From assembly GCF_014356525.2 (NCBI RefSeq), contig NC_052506.1, forward strand, positions 25,914,372 to 25,978,371: a DNA stretch of 64,000 bases, read 5' to 3'. Below are positions 32,964-47,900 of the stretch, one piece after another. Source of the stretch: Nilaparvata lugens (lineage: Eukaryota; Arthropoda; Insecta; Hemiptera; Delphacidae). A program made the position numbers and the translations under genes. Below the pieces are notes generated by a model. That model was given only the letters and a program-made list of their open reading frames with translations. It was not told where the DNA came from and did no database searches. Within the stretch, counting starts at the first letter, position 1; the number at the start of each line of letters is the position of its first letter.

Positions 32964-35900
32964 ATGGGAGATTTAAAAGATAAAAGTATTCATTTGACTG
33001 CTGAAAAACTAGCTGAGGAAATAAAAGGGATGAAAGTCTACAAGGATTTCTATAAAGATTTACAGGTTAGTGAAGAATTTTGAAATTTTTGAAATGTATT
33101 ATTTTTTATTATACTGGTCCTGTTTCAATTTATTATTAAATTTAAGATACTAGGCTAGTGTACTCTTTTCATTTTACGTACGGCAATAGTTTTCTTTTCT
33201 GTTTAATTAATGATATATAGTAAGTCGCGTAGGTAGTCTAAAAATTCAACTCCTACCAGAGAAATCAGATTTAACTTGATTTATATTATTTTTCAAAAAA
33301 TTGATTCAACATTTTTGCTGAGTTGTGTGTACTACCTACTGCAGTAGGCGGTAAAATAGAAGTGTTTTGTTGTCCCTGGTAACCGCGCAATGTTTGTTCA
33401 ATAACACTTTACCAGAGTTGTGAAATGAATATTTATTAGATTGCGGCAATTTGATGCCAATTCCTTGAAAAGCACATGTTGTCGTCAAATTGTTGAAATA
33501 TTTTTATTTTTGTTTTTAAGCATTGTGGAAAACACTGAAAAGTTGCCAACAAAAAGTCCCTTCCCGTTCCTCCTATACAAATAAAATTTATCCCTCTATG
33601 CAAAAAATTAACAATTTTTGTTGCTCTACATTTCAGAACAGTAATTTTTATAAGGAATTAACTTGCGGCAATTCGATGCTAATTTCATAAAAAGCTCGGT
33701 AATATTTTGTCGTCAACTTGTACAAATCCTTGTTTCCAACGAAATTTGTATTTCACACTCAGTGAGGAAAACACTGAGAAAGTTGTCAGTTGTACAGCTC
33801 TCTGGGCCAAACATTGAGAAAAGCATCTTGTTTTCTACAAAATCATTGACAACATTCCTGTAGAATACTATTTTTGGACATTTTATTCACAACTTTGATG
33901 TAAACGCACCTTACTATCCAATGTTCTTTGCAATCTGATCTATGCTAAAAATTCAAGACTTATTTATTACATTTGTGAATATTGAAAATAGACAATAATC
34001 TTCATAAATTGATTGTAACATGCAAATAACGAACGGTTCAAATGTACAGCTTATTCACATACGCTTCGTTAATACCAAAGTTGTCATGAAATAATATTTT
34101 TCTACAAAAAGTCGCCATTTTTTGTTGAAAGCAAGTAACTATTCTCAAATGTAGAGCAATAAAAGTTGTTAACTTTTTGCCAAGAGAGCGTGTCTAGAAG
34201 TCGAGGGGGAACATTTTGTTGGCAACTTCCAGTGTTTCCCACACTCGGTGGAAAGTTTCCAACAAAATGTTACTCGGTTCCTCTCTGCAAGTCTACGCAG
34301 ACTAAGCTCTGTGAAAATTTACTATAGGCCCTAGGCTTCCTTCTTTTGCTCTATGTATGCGAATAGTAACCCGTTTTCTACAAAAATATCGACAACTGAG
34401 TAGGAATTGAACAATTAGTTAAAAACAAAATATTCACAAGATGACAAAATGTTGCTGTGATTTTTCCTGTGAAAATTCTTGTTTTCAACTCCATTGAGTG
34501 TGGGAAACACTGAAGGAAGTGTCCAAGAAATGGAGGAAGGCCAACAAATTGTTCCCCACCGACTACGCTTTCTCATAATGTACAACAATAATTTGTTGAC
34601 AACAAAAATAATTGACAAGTTTTGTTTCTCTAAATTTGAGAATAATAACTTGTTTTGTACAAGAATATTGATAACTCTTTTTTTTGTAGAAAACAATTTT
34701 TGGACAACATTTCGTTGACAACTTCGGTGTGAACACAGCTTACTATTCAATGTTGTTTACAATCTCTATGCTACAAATTAGAGACTTTATTAAGCTTGTG
34801 TATGTTGAAAACCTTCATTAATTGATTTTAGCATGGAAAAAACGACTGATTTTAATTCATAGCTGAAATACATAAGCTGCGTTTTCACCAGAGTTGTAAA
34901 CAAAATGTAGAAATCCTTGTTTCCAACAAATCTGTTTCCTATTAAGTGTGGAAACACTGGGAAAGTTGCCAACAAAATGTTCCCCACCGACTACTCTCTA
35001 TATTAATTGACATGAATAAACTGTTAGCTACATGAATAATCAATAATTTTTGTTGCTGTACATTTAAGAACAGTAACTTGTTTCCTACAAAAAGATTTAC
35101 AACTTTCGTTGCTCCAGATTTGACATCAAGATGTTGTAAAATGGTTTAAAGCTGCGTTTGCTCCAAAGTTGTCAATAACATGCTGTCCACAAATAGTTTT
35201 CTACAGAAAAAGTTGTAAATTTTATGTAAAAAGCAAGTTACTGTTCTGGAGTAACAAAAGTTGTCAACTATGAGAGCTCATCATCCTTCATTACCTGAAC
35301 GCAAGCCTGGAGTTTATGTAGGCATCACATTCACATAGAATATTAAGCACTTGGAATAGTGCTTAAAATACTGGAATTGAAAGAAAAACACCGAAGGTGT
35401 GGTAAAAATTTGAGAATATATAGGAATTTAATTTCTCATCTAGCATATCATATCTGATATCAATTTTCAAGGATGGATACTAGTGTAGGCCTACTAGTGC
35501 ACTATATTCATAATACATAATGTTCAATTCATAAGTCACAATATTAAGACTTCAACCGATGGTCGGCTGACATTTATTATCTAATCATCGAAAAATATAT
35601 TCTCTTGACGAATGAAATATAATTATTGATTATTCTCAACAAGAATGAATGGATCAGATATGCCAGTATCAGCTATCCTCTAAAGAATAAGAATTAGAAT
35701 AATTTTTTTCCATTAAAGTGATAACAATGCAATAGGAAACGTCAATAAAAATATAGTCGATAAACGTCATTAATACTATAACAAAAAACAAAAAACGAAC
35801 ATTACAAAAGAAGGCAGTGAATCGTCAACGCTGTTTTCCTATCTTTATCCACTGCCATTATAACGTGAACCTCACTATAGCCATCATCTCCTACTAATTC

Positions 35901-38900
35901 TTGATTAGTTTATTGCTTAGTTACCGTAGTTGACTGAATTTTAAACGTCATAATAGCTATTTATGTATTAAGAGCGTAATGCGCGACTTTATCGCTCGCG
36001 CAAAACAGTTATCACGCGACGCGAAGCGGAGCGTGATAATTTTGCAAGAGCGATAAAGAAGCATTACGCGCGAATTACATACAAATTTTTTTCTACAACT
36101 GCACAAACCTGTTAAATCACTACTTCTGGCGGAGTTTATAATAATTCGTCTACACTGATATCCATCATGGCTGTAGAATCGGTACAATTACCGACTTTCT
36201 ATTTTAAGATCTGACCGAGAGTGGTTTGTCTTTTGGCGAGCTGCTTATCATCAGCTGATTAGCGAGCGTAAAGAAACTCTTCTGCACTTGCGCGAATGAT
36301 TAGCGAGCGTAAAGAAAATCTACTGCGCATGCGCATATGGTTAGCGAGCGAAAAAGTAGATTCTCCTCAGAAATAAGCTGTTTTACGTGGAGAATTGAGT
36401 ATGTAAATTCTTTCTTTATGCGCAGTTGTAGAAAAAAAAATGTTATGGAACACAATAAGGTGTTCGAGATCATTAAACTCTGCGGTCGATATGTAACGGA
36501 AGACTTGGTGAGGACGAGGCATCAGACGAGGAATAGGAAGTGAAGTTTCTCTATTGTGAATGATGCCCAAATAAGCATTTTTTTTGGGCGTGGGTAATGG
36601 AAAGTGCGTGGGAGGTTTGATGAAATGATGAAAAGTCCATGCCACCGGCGTGATTCAATGCCACGGACGAGGGAGTGCTAGCAGATTGAAGTTTGCTACG
36701 CTCCCGGCCACTAGACCAACCCTTCAGGCTAAGAAACATACGAATAATTGAAAAGGAACATGCTCAGTACCTTCATTAGTTGTTCATTTTGTTGAGTTCA
36801 TCATGGTAGCCGCTTTGCTGGTTGACTCCTCCAGTGTTGCCACCTTTGTCAACGAAATGCGACAGGGTATCAAATTTGCCAATGTCAATTAGTTGAAGGA
36901 GGAAAAAAGATGACGATGTGGGAAAAAGAATAGACACAGTAGTACTTATCAAAATTAGGTATTGAGCTAAAGGTATTGGTATAGGTATTTAAAGGTATTG
37001 AACTAATACTCATACAGGATAATAACATATACAAATAGTGAGAAAAGTTGAATAAGAAAATAATGCAATATTTCCTCTATAGAAATCGAACCTGTAAATA
37101 AGAATCTCCATCATTTCTCCAAAGTAAGACTAAACTGCACCAGTAGTAATTTTTAAAACGTGAAAAACAAAATTAAAATGCTTTGATCTTTTTTAGATGC
37201 AATGGGAGAAAAGAATCCACAAATCTCTCAACTCGATGTGCACAGAAATAGGTGTGTCATTATCACGCTTCAGGCTGGCTTCTGATAGGGATGAATTGAG
37301 TGATAAGTGGAACGAACTGAGTACTTACGATATAGGTACGAGAAAATTGAATATATTTTCACTGATTCTTGCTAGATTCAAAACAAGATTTGATCATTCT
37401 TCTTGTGCTTGAGATGTAGCATGGTTTCTTGATGTGAAATGTCTAGGGGTTCATGAATTTGGCTTTCATATGTGGGTGATTTGTGTAATGTATTTGAATG
37501 ATTTATCCTTTAACCGATAGGTTTTAACTGAAAATAATAGAGGCTGATAATTGGAACCCAGTGTGCATGTAATTTGGCTGTATTGGGTTCGCTTTTCGAT
37601 AAAGACCTGGAATTTTTCTTACAGTTTACCTTGTTACCAATCATCTTCAATGTTGAAAACAATATTTCTATCTCATTTTGTCTTACTTATGTAGAAATGA
37701 AATCAAATTAAATAATCTTCAATATTGTTAAACATTTTGTAGTATTTTTTTATGAATTACTTTGTTGGACTGTAGTTTATAATGTGGAATGAAAACCATT
37801 AAAAAGTAGTCTTGAATGTCTTAAAATGAATTATGTTGAAAATAAATAAAAATTATCTTAGCTTATGATAATTATTACTTCTACAGATTTGGCTTCATAT
37901 CGGCCTGTTTATGCGCCCAAGGACTTTCTGGAGGTCCTACTTTGGATTCGAAGTCCAAACTATCGACCTATCGAGTCAGTTGAATCCAAAATTCATTTAT
38001 ATTATTATATTATAGAGATGCTATAGAACAATTTGAATAACTTGACAGGAATAAAATAGACTGCCTCAGTAAGGGTACAAACACACTGAAGGCGGAGCGG
38101 AGCGGGGCGTTCTAGAGCGGGGTGTGGCGTGGCGTGCTCAGAGCGTTCATGATACACACAAGCGTCATATGACATTGAAGTCTGAGCGTCAAGCGTCAAG
38201 GGCCTAGAAAATGGCGTTGTCTCAATCTCACTATATGTAAGACTCACATATATAGAGGTACAATTATCTCACATGTAGAGGTAATAAGTTACATCTCAAC
38301 ATTTGTGATATGTGAATTTCACATCTCTGTGTTTGCTCGGACATTACTTTGTGAGAATAACTACTCAAAGTATTGGATATTAGCTAAGACTCGGTGTGTT
38401 CAGCACGTGGAAAAATATGAACCAAATCTCCCCCACAAGATTTGCTAGATGGTGAGAGAATTGATGATTTTTAAAATTTCATAAAAATATGAATGAAATT
38501 GATTTAGCCCAATCAAATAGTACATCGGACCAAACAATAATTAAGGTAATTGATTTTATTGTTTTAATCGGTCCATTTGGGTATTAGTAAGAGTAATGTA
38601 AGGTTTCCCACCAAAATTTCTGAAGGCATAACTTTTGGCAGCCTGAAAACCAAGAGATTTTGGTACTTTTTTCAGTTTTTTCACGATATCTCCAAAACCA
38701 ATTGTTCAATCAATATTTTTGCTTCATTATTTTTTGAAGAGAATTAAATTCTCTACAATTTTCATCTGCTAAATGGTTTTTATCTCTGATAGGAAGCGAG
38801 TTATAGCTCGTTGAAATTGTTAATTTTTTCAACTTTGCGAAAAATCGCTAAATCCATGTTTTTTCCTTTTCACTCCTTATAAAGTGGTATGTGGTATTTT

Positions 38901-41900
38901 TTGATCGTAATTAGAGTATTACTGAGTTGTCAATACAATCACTAATGATAGAGTTGGAACAAAAAAGGTATATTTTAGGGTGGTGATTTAATTTATGAGA
39001 CTCATGATTTGGCGCTAACTTCTTTTTGGTGAATTCAGACCAATTGCTAAAAACGGTCATTGTTGGAAATAAAAAGTGTACGTTATACAGTGTTATAGTG
39101 TGAAAATTATAAAGTATTCACTAGACTAGATTTCATAAAAATAGTCCAGTTGAGGATGAAACAGCAGAGTTCCTCCTCAACACCCCCCACTACCACCCAA
39201 AACACCAAACGACGTTAACAATTCATCAGGTTTAAATATGAAATATGAATGTACTTTTATTTATAATCAGCTGATTTGGCAACGTTGCATCAACTCTCAC
39301 TGGACTATAAACTCACTCTTAGGTAAATAGTCCCTACTCCAGTAAGAACTATAAAATCTACTCCAGTGGTTATTCCAGTTTTGAGGAAGTCATACCTATT
39401 ATTGCCTCCGTGGACGTTTGGATGGGCCAGGTTGTTTGTTGTTTATCTCCTGGTGCTCTGGTGCTTTGCCGGCCTCATTGTCATCATCATTTTCAGGGTT
39501 GCCAGAGTCCGGAGACAGGTCATCTTCATTCTCAAGGTTTGCCACCACCATATTTTCGCAGTTTACCCTATCGCAATTTTTGCAGATGGGTGAACATTTC
39601 AGTCCTGCTTTGATGCATGTATATGCCCTACTGCATCCAGTCTTACATTAGCAGGACACAATGTGATGAAGAGACTCTGATGCAGGCTGCTGTGACATTA
39701 GTGTAGGCTGAAGAACACTGCCATCACCACTCACAGACCACCAACATGTTTTAATTTGGGAAAACATTAAATATACTAATGTACTAGATGTTGGGTAAAT
39801 GTAGTAGAACAAGTGCATTATTATGTACAAGAGTAGACCAGACTGGCACTCGCACTGTGACGCTCCGCTTGTTGACGCTCCAAAAAACAAACCAGCTTGT
39901 TCCAAAGTTTGACGCCCCGCTCCGCTCTACGAGTAGACGCTACCAGTGTGTTGCATCTTATTACTTAACATTGTATTGCTCACGACGCTCCACAAAGCCA
40001 CGCTCCGCTCCGCTTTCAGTGTGTTTGTACCCTAATTAGGATTATTGCCTGAAGACTGTTTCACTAAGTAGGATGACTGCCTTTTTTCCTAGAGAGCGAA
40101 CTTGAGGTGCAGTCGGCCCTCTCTTATTCAACTTTTTGTTACAAGAGAAAGGGATCACTATTGATGAAATGATTTCTTCTATCTCTGCAGTCAGGTCCAG
40201 ATGTTGTAAAAGGTCCACATATTATTCACTATCAATTACTTCCAAGTTATTTAAATACTTCTTCTTAAACAGCCGATACTCTTGTATCTTCATAATTTTG
40301 AGAAATATAAGGGAAAATATCAATTCTCCCTAAATAATATACAATGCTGAAATTAATTAATATATTTGTAATTAAGAGCTGGTGGATTGATCGTAAGTTA
40401 CAATTCTGTTGAAATTGTTTCTAGGCTTGAGTTTATTTTTGTCAATCATAAGAATTCAAATGACTATTTCTACTTCTGTTTTTTTATTAGTATGGTACCG
40501 GTAATGTTAAGAGGTGGTATTTGTCTTACATAACACTTTTATTCTGTATTTTCTGATTTGTGTACTTTAGAGAAGGGATTGGTATTATCTTCCCTATCCT
40601 ATTGAACTTAATGACTTGTTTTGTTGATCCTTAATGCACTGTTTTATTGATCCATATTACGAATTAAATTATCAAATAAATGAATTGTAATTGGTAATAG
40701 TTGATGAGTAAAGTCTTTCAACTCAAAACTTCATGAAGAAAATTTTTTCTCAGGTTTAATAAACTGTATACTATTAGATCATGTAGTTTTTAATTGATTA
40801 AATTACAGTATAGATTTTATAAATAGTTACAAGAAAGTATTTTCAAGTCTAACCGCATGTAAAAGCATTTGAGCCTGTATATTTTCAGCATTTATGTCAA
40901 ATTGTTGTCATTACTGTCTTTGTTTTTTAATAGGCTGCACATTGTATATTAATGTGAATAATCATGCATTTATGTCAGGGTTGTGTACAGAATGGTGCTA
41001 AGAAATTTTAGCATTATAAAACAATGAGGAATGCATGATTTATAACTGAATATTGAGTTATAATGCATTTGATGATTTGAAATAGAATCGCTCCATTGTA
41101 GTACATTCAGTTGTAATATTGAGTTATTTTTTAAAACATGGTACTTTTTTTTGAAAAATATGGCTCTGTACAAGGCTGAATTCTAAGGGAATATATAAAT
41201 AATTATTTGAAGACGGATTAATATTATAGTATTGTTAGTATGATCGGAGTTAGGTCTGTAGTTTTTATGAAGTTGGAAATGTGCTTGGAATGTTTGTAAA
41301 ATTGAATATAAGATTGAAAGATTGATTGAATGCGATATAAACACCATTTCCACTTGGTATGTCCCATATGTGCTAAATTAGCTGTAAAATATCCATTTGT
41401 TAAGTATGTTAGAGTACTAGATATTTGGATAACATTGTAAAACACTGGGCATGATCAAAAATTCTAGCATGATAGAAAATTGATACTTGAAGTGAAGTAA
41501 AGAATGTGGGGGTTTTCAAAACAGACCATACTTTTCTCTACATGTTAATTTATTTTTTCTATCTACTTTCATACAAAATACCAGGCAATAACAAATAATT
41601 GAGAAAATCACTCTTTTTTTATAATTACAGTTCTTTCATCTAGGGTTGGTATCAAACAATTTTGTGGAATCTCTTGGTTCACAACTCCAATGTTGATAAT
41701 CCCGATACTCCGTATTCGAAAAAACTTTATTGAATAAACTTTTCAATAATTTATTTTCAACACATCGTTCGCCCTCATAAATTTAAAGCACTGTGTCAAT
41801 TCAATTACCACGCCGATAGTCGACTTACTGAAAATAATGAATGAGTTTTCTGTTGTAACGAATCCAACTGTTCTGTAGAACTCAGAGATCTTCGGGCTTT

Positions 41901-44900
41901 CAACTGCTCGGCTTCCAGCTAATGAGTCAGGCTGCAAGCAAAGAGAAAGAGAGTGGGGACCAGCGAGACGATAAGAAGAAGAAGTGAGAGAGAATATAAT
42001 CGAGTTTGACATTTTTTATCTAAATATCGAACAACACAATCGACTCACATACACATACTATTGATATCTGTGATTTTACAAATTTCATCTTTTTCAACTG
42101 TTAATTGTAACCTTTGCAGAGTACGTGTGAATGCACCATCTCAACACAAGAATTATTTGATTATCTGTGAATTCCAATCTAGCATTACCGTACAGTTCTT
42201 TGTATACACTAATTATGATCTTTCACACAAGTGATATATTGGTTTTTCAATGATTACATTAATTTTCTGGAATATAGCTCGACAATTTGATTCACTCTTT
42301 ATTGTTTCACTACACTGTGTTACATTGTTTTGTCTTTTTTAGTTTTCTGAAATATAGCTCTACAGTATTCACTTTGATTACACTAATAATTGTTATTTCA
42401 CACCAGTGTGTTTCATTGTTTTGTCAATGACTGTATTTTTCTGCAATTTAGTTTGCAATCACACACGTTTGTGACACAGTTCAGCACTACAAATTATGTG
42501 TATGAAAAAATCTTGAGAATGCTCTTTTAGCTCATTATTGAATTTATGACAAAACTGTGATTGTTTCTAACAAGTAACATTTTCTCTCAGTGATGGACTT
42601 TGTGTGTAAGTGTATTTGAACGTTTCATTTGTTGAAATACATCGTATTCACTGTCTTTTTGTGTATTTAAAACTAAATTTAAAAGGCATGCGAGTGATTT
42701 TAGTACTTTTATAACGTTACAAAATGTGAGGTTTCTCAGAAATAGATTCACTTCAACATTGATCTTATTAATTTCTGTACTGTAAGCCATTCATGCTTGT
42801 GTTTTGGATGTTAGTATGTGCATGTTAAAATCATCACAACATTCTCATTAATGCATTATGCATAACGACTGTATGAAGTAATTTTATCTAATTGTATTCG
42901 ACAAAAACTATCATCACTTGTCAATTTGACACGGATTTTTCAGAGAATTTTTGCATGTAAATCTTTGAAGAATGGGATGCAATTTATTGAGTGAAGATCA
43001 ATTTTTACTAATATACCGATATTTCACAATAATGCTGAAAAATATTCTTTGTGAATTTGAATTTTTTTGAAGTAAATTGATAAAAATTATTAGTACGTCT
43101 TGAGTGTTTATTATTGTTACTCATCGATGCTAGAAGGAATAGTTGAAGAATAAATCAAATTGATTATTTTACAGTGGCGAAGGCACGTGGGATTTTACAC
43201 AAATACCATTGAAAGTTAAAACTTTGGCTGAATTGGTAAGTGTGGTCTTGAAATTTAGCTTGAAGTTCACCTGTTTTGGCAGTTTCTGTTCTATTATTTT
43301 TTTAACATTGAAATTGAGAAAGAGCTGCAATTTAGTTCCTTACATTATATGATTTGTTAACAATTAATGTCAAATTCTTGCTACCACAAATCTAATAGTC
43401 CAAGCAATGAATGCTCAAAGGTACCTATAGAAGGAAAAGTTTGGAAGAAAATTTTTAACCCCACAGTTCTGTTTAGGGTAGTAAGGAGGTGAACATATAA
43501 AAAGTCCCCACCCCTAACCCCTATGCTAAGGGGGTGGGGGTGGTTCGAAGGTACCATTTATGGTTTCTCGCATATAACTCGAAAACTATTCATCTTACGG
43601 ACATGACTGTTCTATACAAAATTGAAGCTTACATAAATTCCTACAATATTTATATTACAGCTTTTCCTGTATCTCCTATAGTTTTCGATATATCTGCTCT
43701 TGAATGTGTGACATTTAAAAAAAACAAGTTTGCTTCCGATTTTTTGCCATTTTCGCTCTTATAACTTCTTAAATATCGATGGGAAAATCTATGCTGATTA
43801 TGAGCTTATAGAGCATCGAATTTTCTCCAATTTGATGTATAATTTTACACTTTTACGCATTTCCCTACGACTGTTGCATCAGCTTTATTGTTGAGTATGA
43901 AATATCAGTTTTGCAACAATAGACCAATTGACAAAGGAATTTGGAGGGAATGTTTTGAACACAATTTTTGACTTTGCAGCTTTGTTGGGACCAGTTAGGG
44001 GGTGAACATATCAAAAGTCCCCATCCCTACCACTTGTGCTGTAGTGATGGGGGTGATTTAAAAGTTGCATTTTTCAATGTTTTGCTTACACGTTTATATC
44101 TTGAGAAAATTGCATTTAACCGACATGACTAAACATTTAAAAATGAAGCTTGATAAATTCTCTACAATTCTTGTTCAATAAAGTTTTGTGATATTTCCAT
44201 TAGTTTTCGAGATATCTGCTCTTGAAAGAGTGGAATTGTCGAAATAACAGGTTTCTATCCATTGTTTTGCTCTTTCAGGGCTTATAACTCTCCAACAATG
44301 CATTGTAAAATTAATGCTCATTGTAGGTTTGAAGAGCATTAAATTATCTTCAATTTGATGTACTTTTTCACTATTCCAAGTTCTCCTTCCATTGTTATAG
44401 CATCTTTAATGTAGGGGGTGAAATTTTTAAGTTTGAAACAAGTGTCAACTCAGCGGTTCCACACCCTCAACAGAGGGGATGAAGATGCTATGTTTACCTT
44501 CCAACTAGTCCCAATCGAGCTGCGAAGTTAAATATTACGTTCCACACACCCCACTTCAAATTCCATTGTCATATGATCAATTGTTGCAGCATTTAAAATT
44601 CAACCCCCTACATTAAAGCTACTATAACAATGGAAGGAAAACTTGGAATAGAGGAAAAATACATCAAATTGAAGACAATTTTATGCTCTTCAAACCTACA
44701 ATAAGAATCATTTTTTTACAATGCATTGTTGGAGAGTTATAGGCCCTGAAAGAGCAAAACAATGGATAGAAACCTGTTATTTCGACAATTCCACACTTTC
44801 AAGAGCGGATATCTCGAAAAATGTTGGAGATATCACAAAACTTTATTGAACAAAAATTGTAGAGAATTGTAAAAAGAAAAAATTGTAAAGAAAAAATAGT

Positions 44901-47900
44901 CATGATGGTTGAACGCATTGCTGCCAATATATAAGCGTGGAAGCAAAAAAAAAAAACATTAAAACCACCCTCATCCCTTCAGCACATGGGGTAGGGATGA
45001 GGATTTTTGATATTTTCTCCTTTTGGCTAGTCCCAAAAAAGCAGCAAAGTCAAAAATTGTGCTGAAAACTCCACCTCCAAGTTCCTTTGTCAATTGGTCC
45101 ATTGTTGCAAAACTGAAGATTTCACACTCAACACTAAAGCTGCTGCAACAGTCGTAGGGAAATGCGTAAAAGTGTAAAATTATACATCAAATTGAAGAAA
45201 ATTCGATGCTATATTAGCTCATAATCAGCATAGATTTTTCCCATCGATATACAAGAAGTAATAAGAGCGAAAATGGTACAAAATCGGAAGCAAACGTGTT
45301 AGCTTTCAAATGTCGCACATTCAAGAGAAGATATATTGAAAACTATAGGAGATACAGGAAAAGCTGTAATATAAATATTGTAGGAATTTATGTAAGCTTC
45401 AATTTTGTATAGAACAGTCATGTCCGTAAGATGAATAGTTTTCGCGTTATATGCGAGAAACCAAAAAAATGGTACCTTCGAACCACCCCACCCCCTTAGC
45501 ACAGGTGATAGGGGTGGGGACTTTTGATATGTTCACCTCCTTACTACCCCAAACAGAACTGCAGGGTAAATAATTGTCTACCAAACTTTTCCCTCTATAA
45601 CTCTCCCTTGACTGGACTATAAATGTATATTTTTCTTTGAGTTCTTGAATACTTCAGGCGGGATTACTTTATCTTATTCACTCATGATTAAGATTGTGGT
45701 CGACTCATTTCTTCCGCTCTTTTGCATCTCTTCCGCTCCATTTTGCATGGAGCTCAAGGCTTCTGAATGATATTATCAACCATAAATTATTCCATATCTA
45801 TTATAAAATTTGTTTCAGAAAACTGAATTTGTTTTGAAAATTTCATCCGTATTATATTTCTCTCATTTTCTATTTGTAATGCAGCATAATTATGATTTTA
45901 TAACTATTATTAAACGAAAATAATTTATAATTGCAATATCTCAGTAATTTTCATCTCTATGATTTTATATTTAGACTTCAGTTATTTTAATTGATTCAAA
46001 TTTGAAATAATCATAACTGTCTGAGTCCTTTAGCATTGTATATTTATAATACTCAAAATTCTTTGAAAAATAATCATAATTTTATAAAAATTAATTTTTG
46101 TTTTTTGGCTTATGATGACCACTTTTCAAGAATGATAGAGATAACAATAACATGTTTTTATAAACCACTGAAATTTGTTAAATGCATAACATAATTTTAA
46201 TTCATTTGACTACACTACTTCTAACATATTTTTCTTTTCCAGAGAAGTTTTTATTTGGAATTATCCAGAGGAGAATGCTTGCTAGGCGTAAACGCAAATA
46301 TGCCATCACATGGACAATATCCTACAATTGAACTGGAACGAACGGCTTTAGGCGAAAAAGGTAATGTAGATTGTAACATTTTCTATTATTTATTGAAGCT
46401 CGAATAACTTTATGTATAATTATCATCTCAAATTATAAACATCCAAAATTCATTCACTAATCCGTGGATGAGTTTGAAAAATCAATCGATTAACTACAAT
46501 AAATCAATAATGGTGAAAAATTCCAACATCAAAATTTATTTCGATCGTCTAGAGGCGCCACATCAGTTAGTTGAATACTGAATCTCGGAGGAATTAGCTA
46601 AGTATTTAATAATGACAATTTAAATCAATATAACATTGTCTCTTATAGTCTGTGTAAAATAAGTTGAGACTTGGCCCTCCATCCCAAGAAATTACAGGGT
46701 TGCCAAATCGAGTAATTGCAACTCTCTCAAAATCCCAATTCAACGTCAGTATTGGATGTACAATATCATCCCCGATATCCTAGTAGTGCTGGAAAAGGTT
46801 CAGGGTTGAAGGATTAAAAGGAAATTAAACTTCTATGATAAAATTGGAAACATCGCGAAAATTAGTTTTTCTTTTGAATATCACTTCTCTGAGAATCGTG
46901 GGGCGTCGTAATGCGTAATAATTTCATATACAATTAACGGGGAGAATGTATCCTTTCTATTGGTGTCTGGACCATTTTTATACGACCTAAAGTTATTTTT
47001 TAATTAATGATTATTTTCGTCAATGTCGAGATATTGTGATAGAGAAGTGCTTAGAAGAGAAAAAAGTTTGTTCAGCAGCTTTCCTTGATATAGGGCAAGG
47101 TTTTGAAAAAGTATGGCATGAAGGTCTTATTTTCAAGCTAAAAAAGCAATATACAGATATATTACAATCCTATCTAACAGACAGATACTTTAGGGTCAGG
47201 CATGAAAGTTCATATTCTGATTTGAAGGAAATTCTGATTTGAAGGAAAAGGCAGTGTCCTGGGACCAGTTCTTTACCTGCTCTACACCAGCGATATTCCC
47301 AGCCTTGATGAGAATACTACAGCAACATTTGCAGACGATACAGCCATATTATCAGTAGACAGTAATATTCATATTGCAACAGAGAAACTACAGCGATCCA
47401 TCAACAAAATTCAAGATTGGACTACAAATTGGAGAATGAAATTGAGTGAAGCAAAGTCGATTCACATCAATTTCACCAATAAGAAGGACCTGCCCATACC
47501 AATAACTATCAACAACCAAGTTGTACCATATGCTAATGATGCCAAGTATGTAGGTATGACCTTGGACGCTTAGCTTCGCTGGAAGGCCCATGTCAAGAAG
47601 AAGAGAGAAGAGCTTGGAATCAAATATAAGAAGCTGTATTGGCTGATCGGAAGAAACTCCATCCTTTCAATCCGAAACAAAGTACTTCTGTACAAACAGA
47701 TATTAAAGCCAGTATGGACGTATGGTATACAACTTTGGGGGTGTACCAAAGACAGCAACATCAATGTCATACAACGTTTTCAAAACAAAGTGCTAAGGAA
47801 CATTGTGGATGCTCCTTGGTATGTCAGGAACAGCGATCTTCATAGAGACCTGCACGTCAACCTGGTGACCGCCGAGATCCAGAGGCATGCGGAGAGGCAC

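Noticed and set aside
39366..39651. Overlapping plus-strand frames of 67-77 codons
   Set aside because: Lie inside a non-autonomous transposon-like element, three frames open at once, no domain; probably composition.
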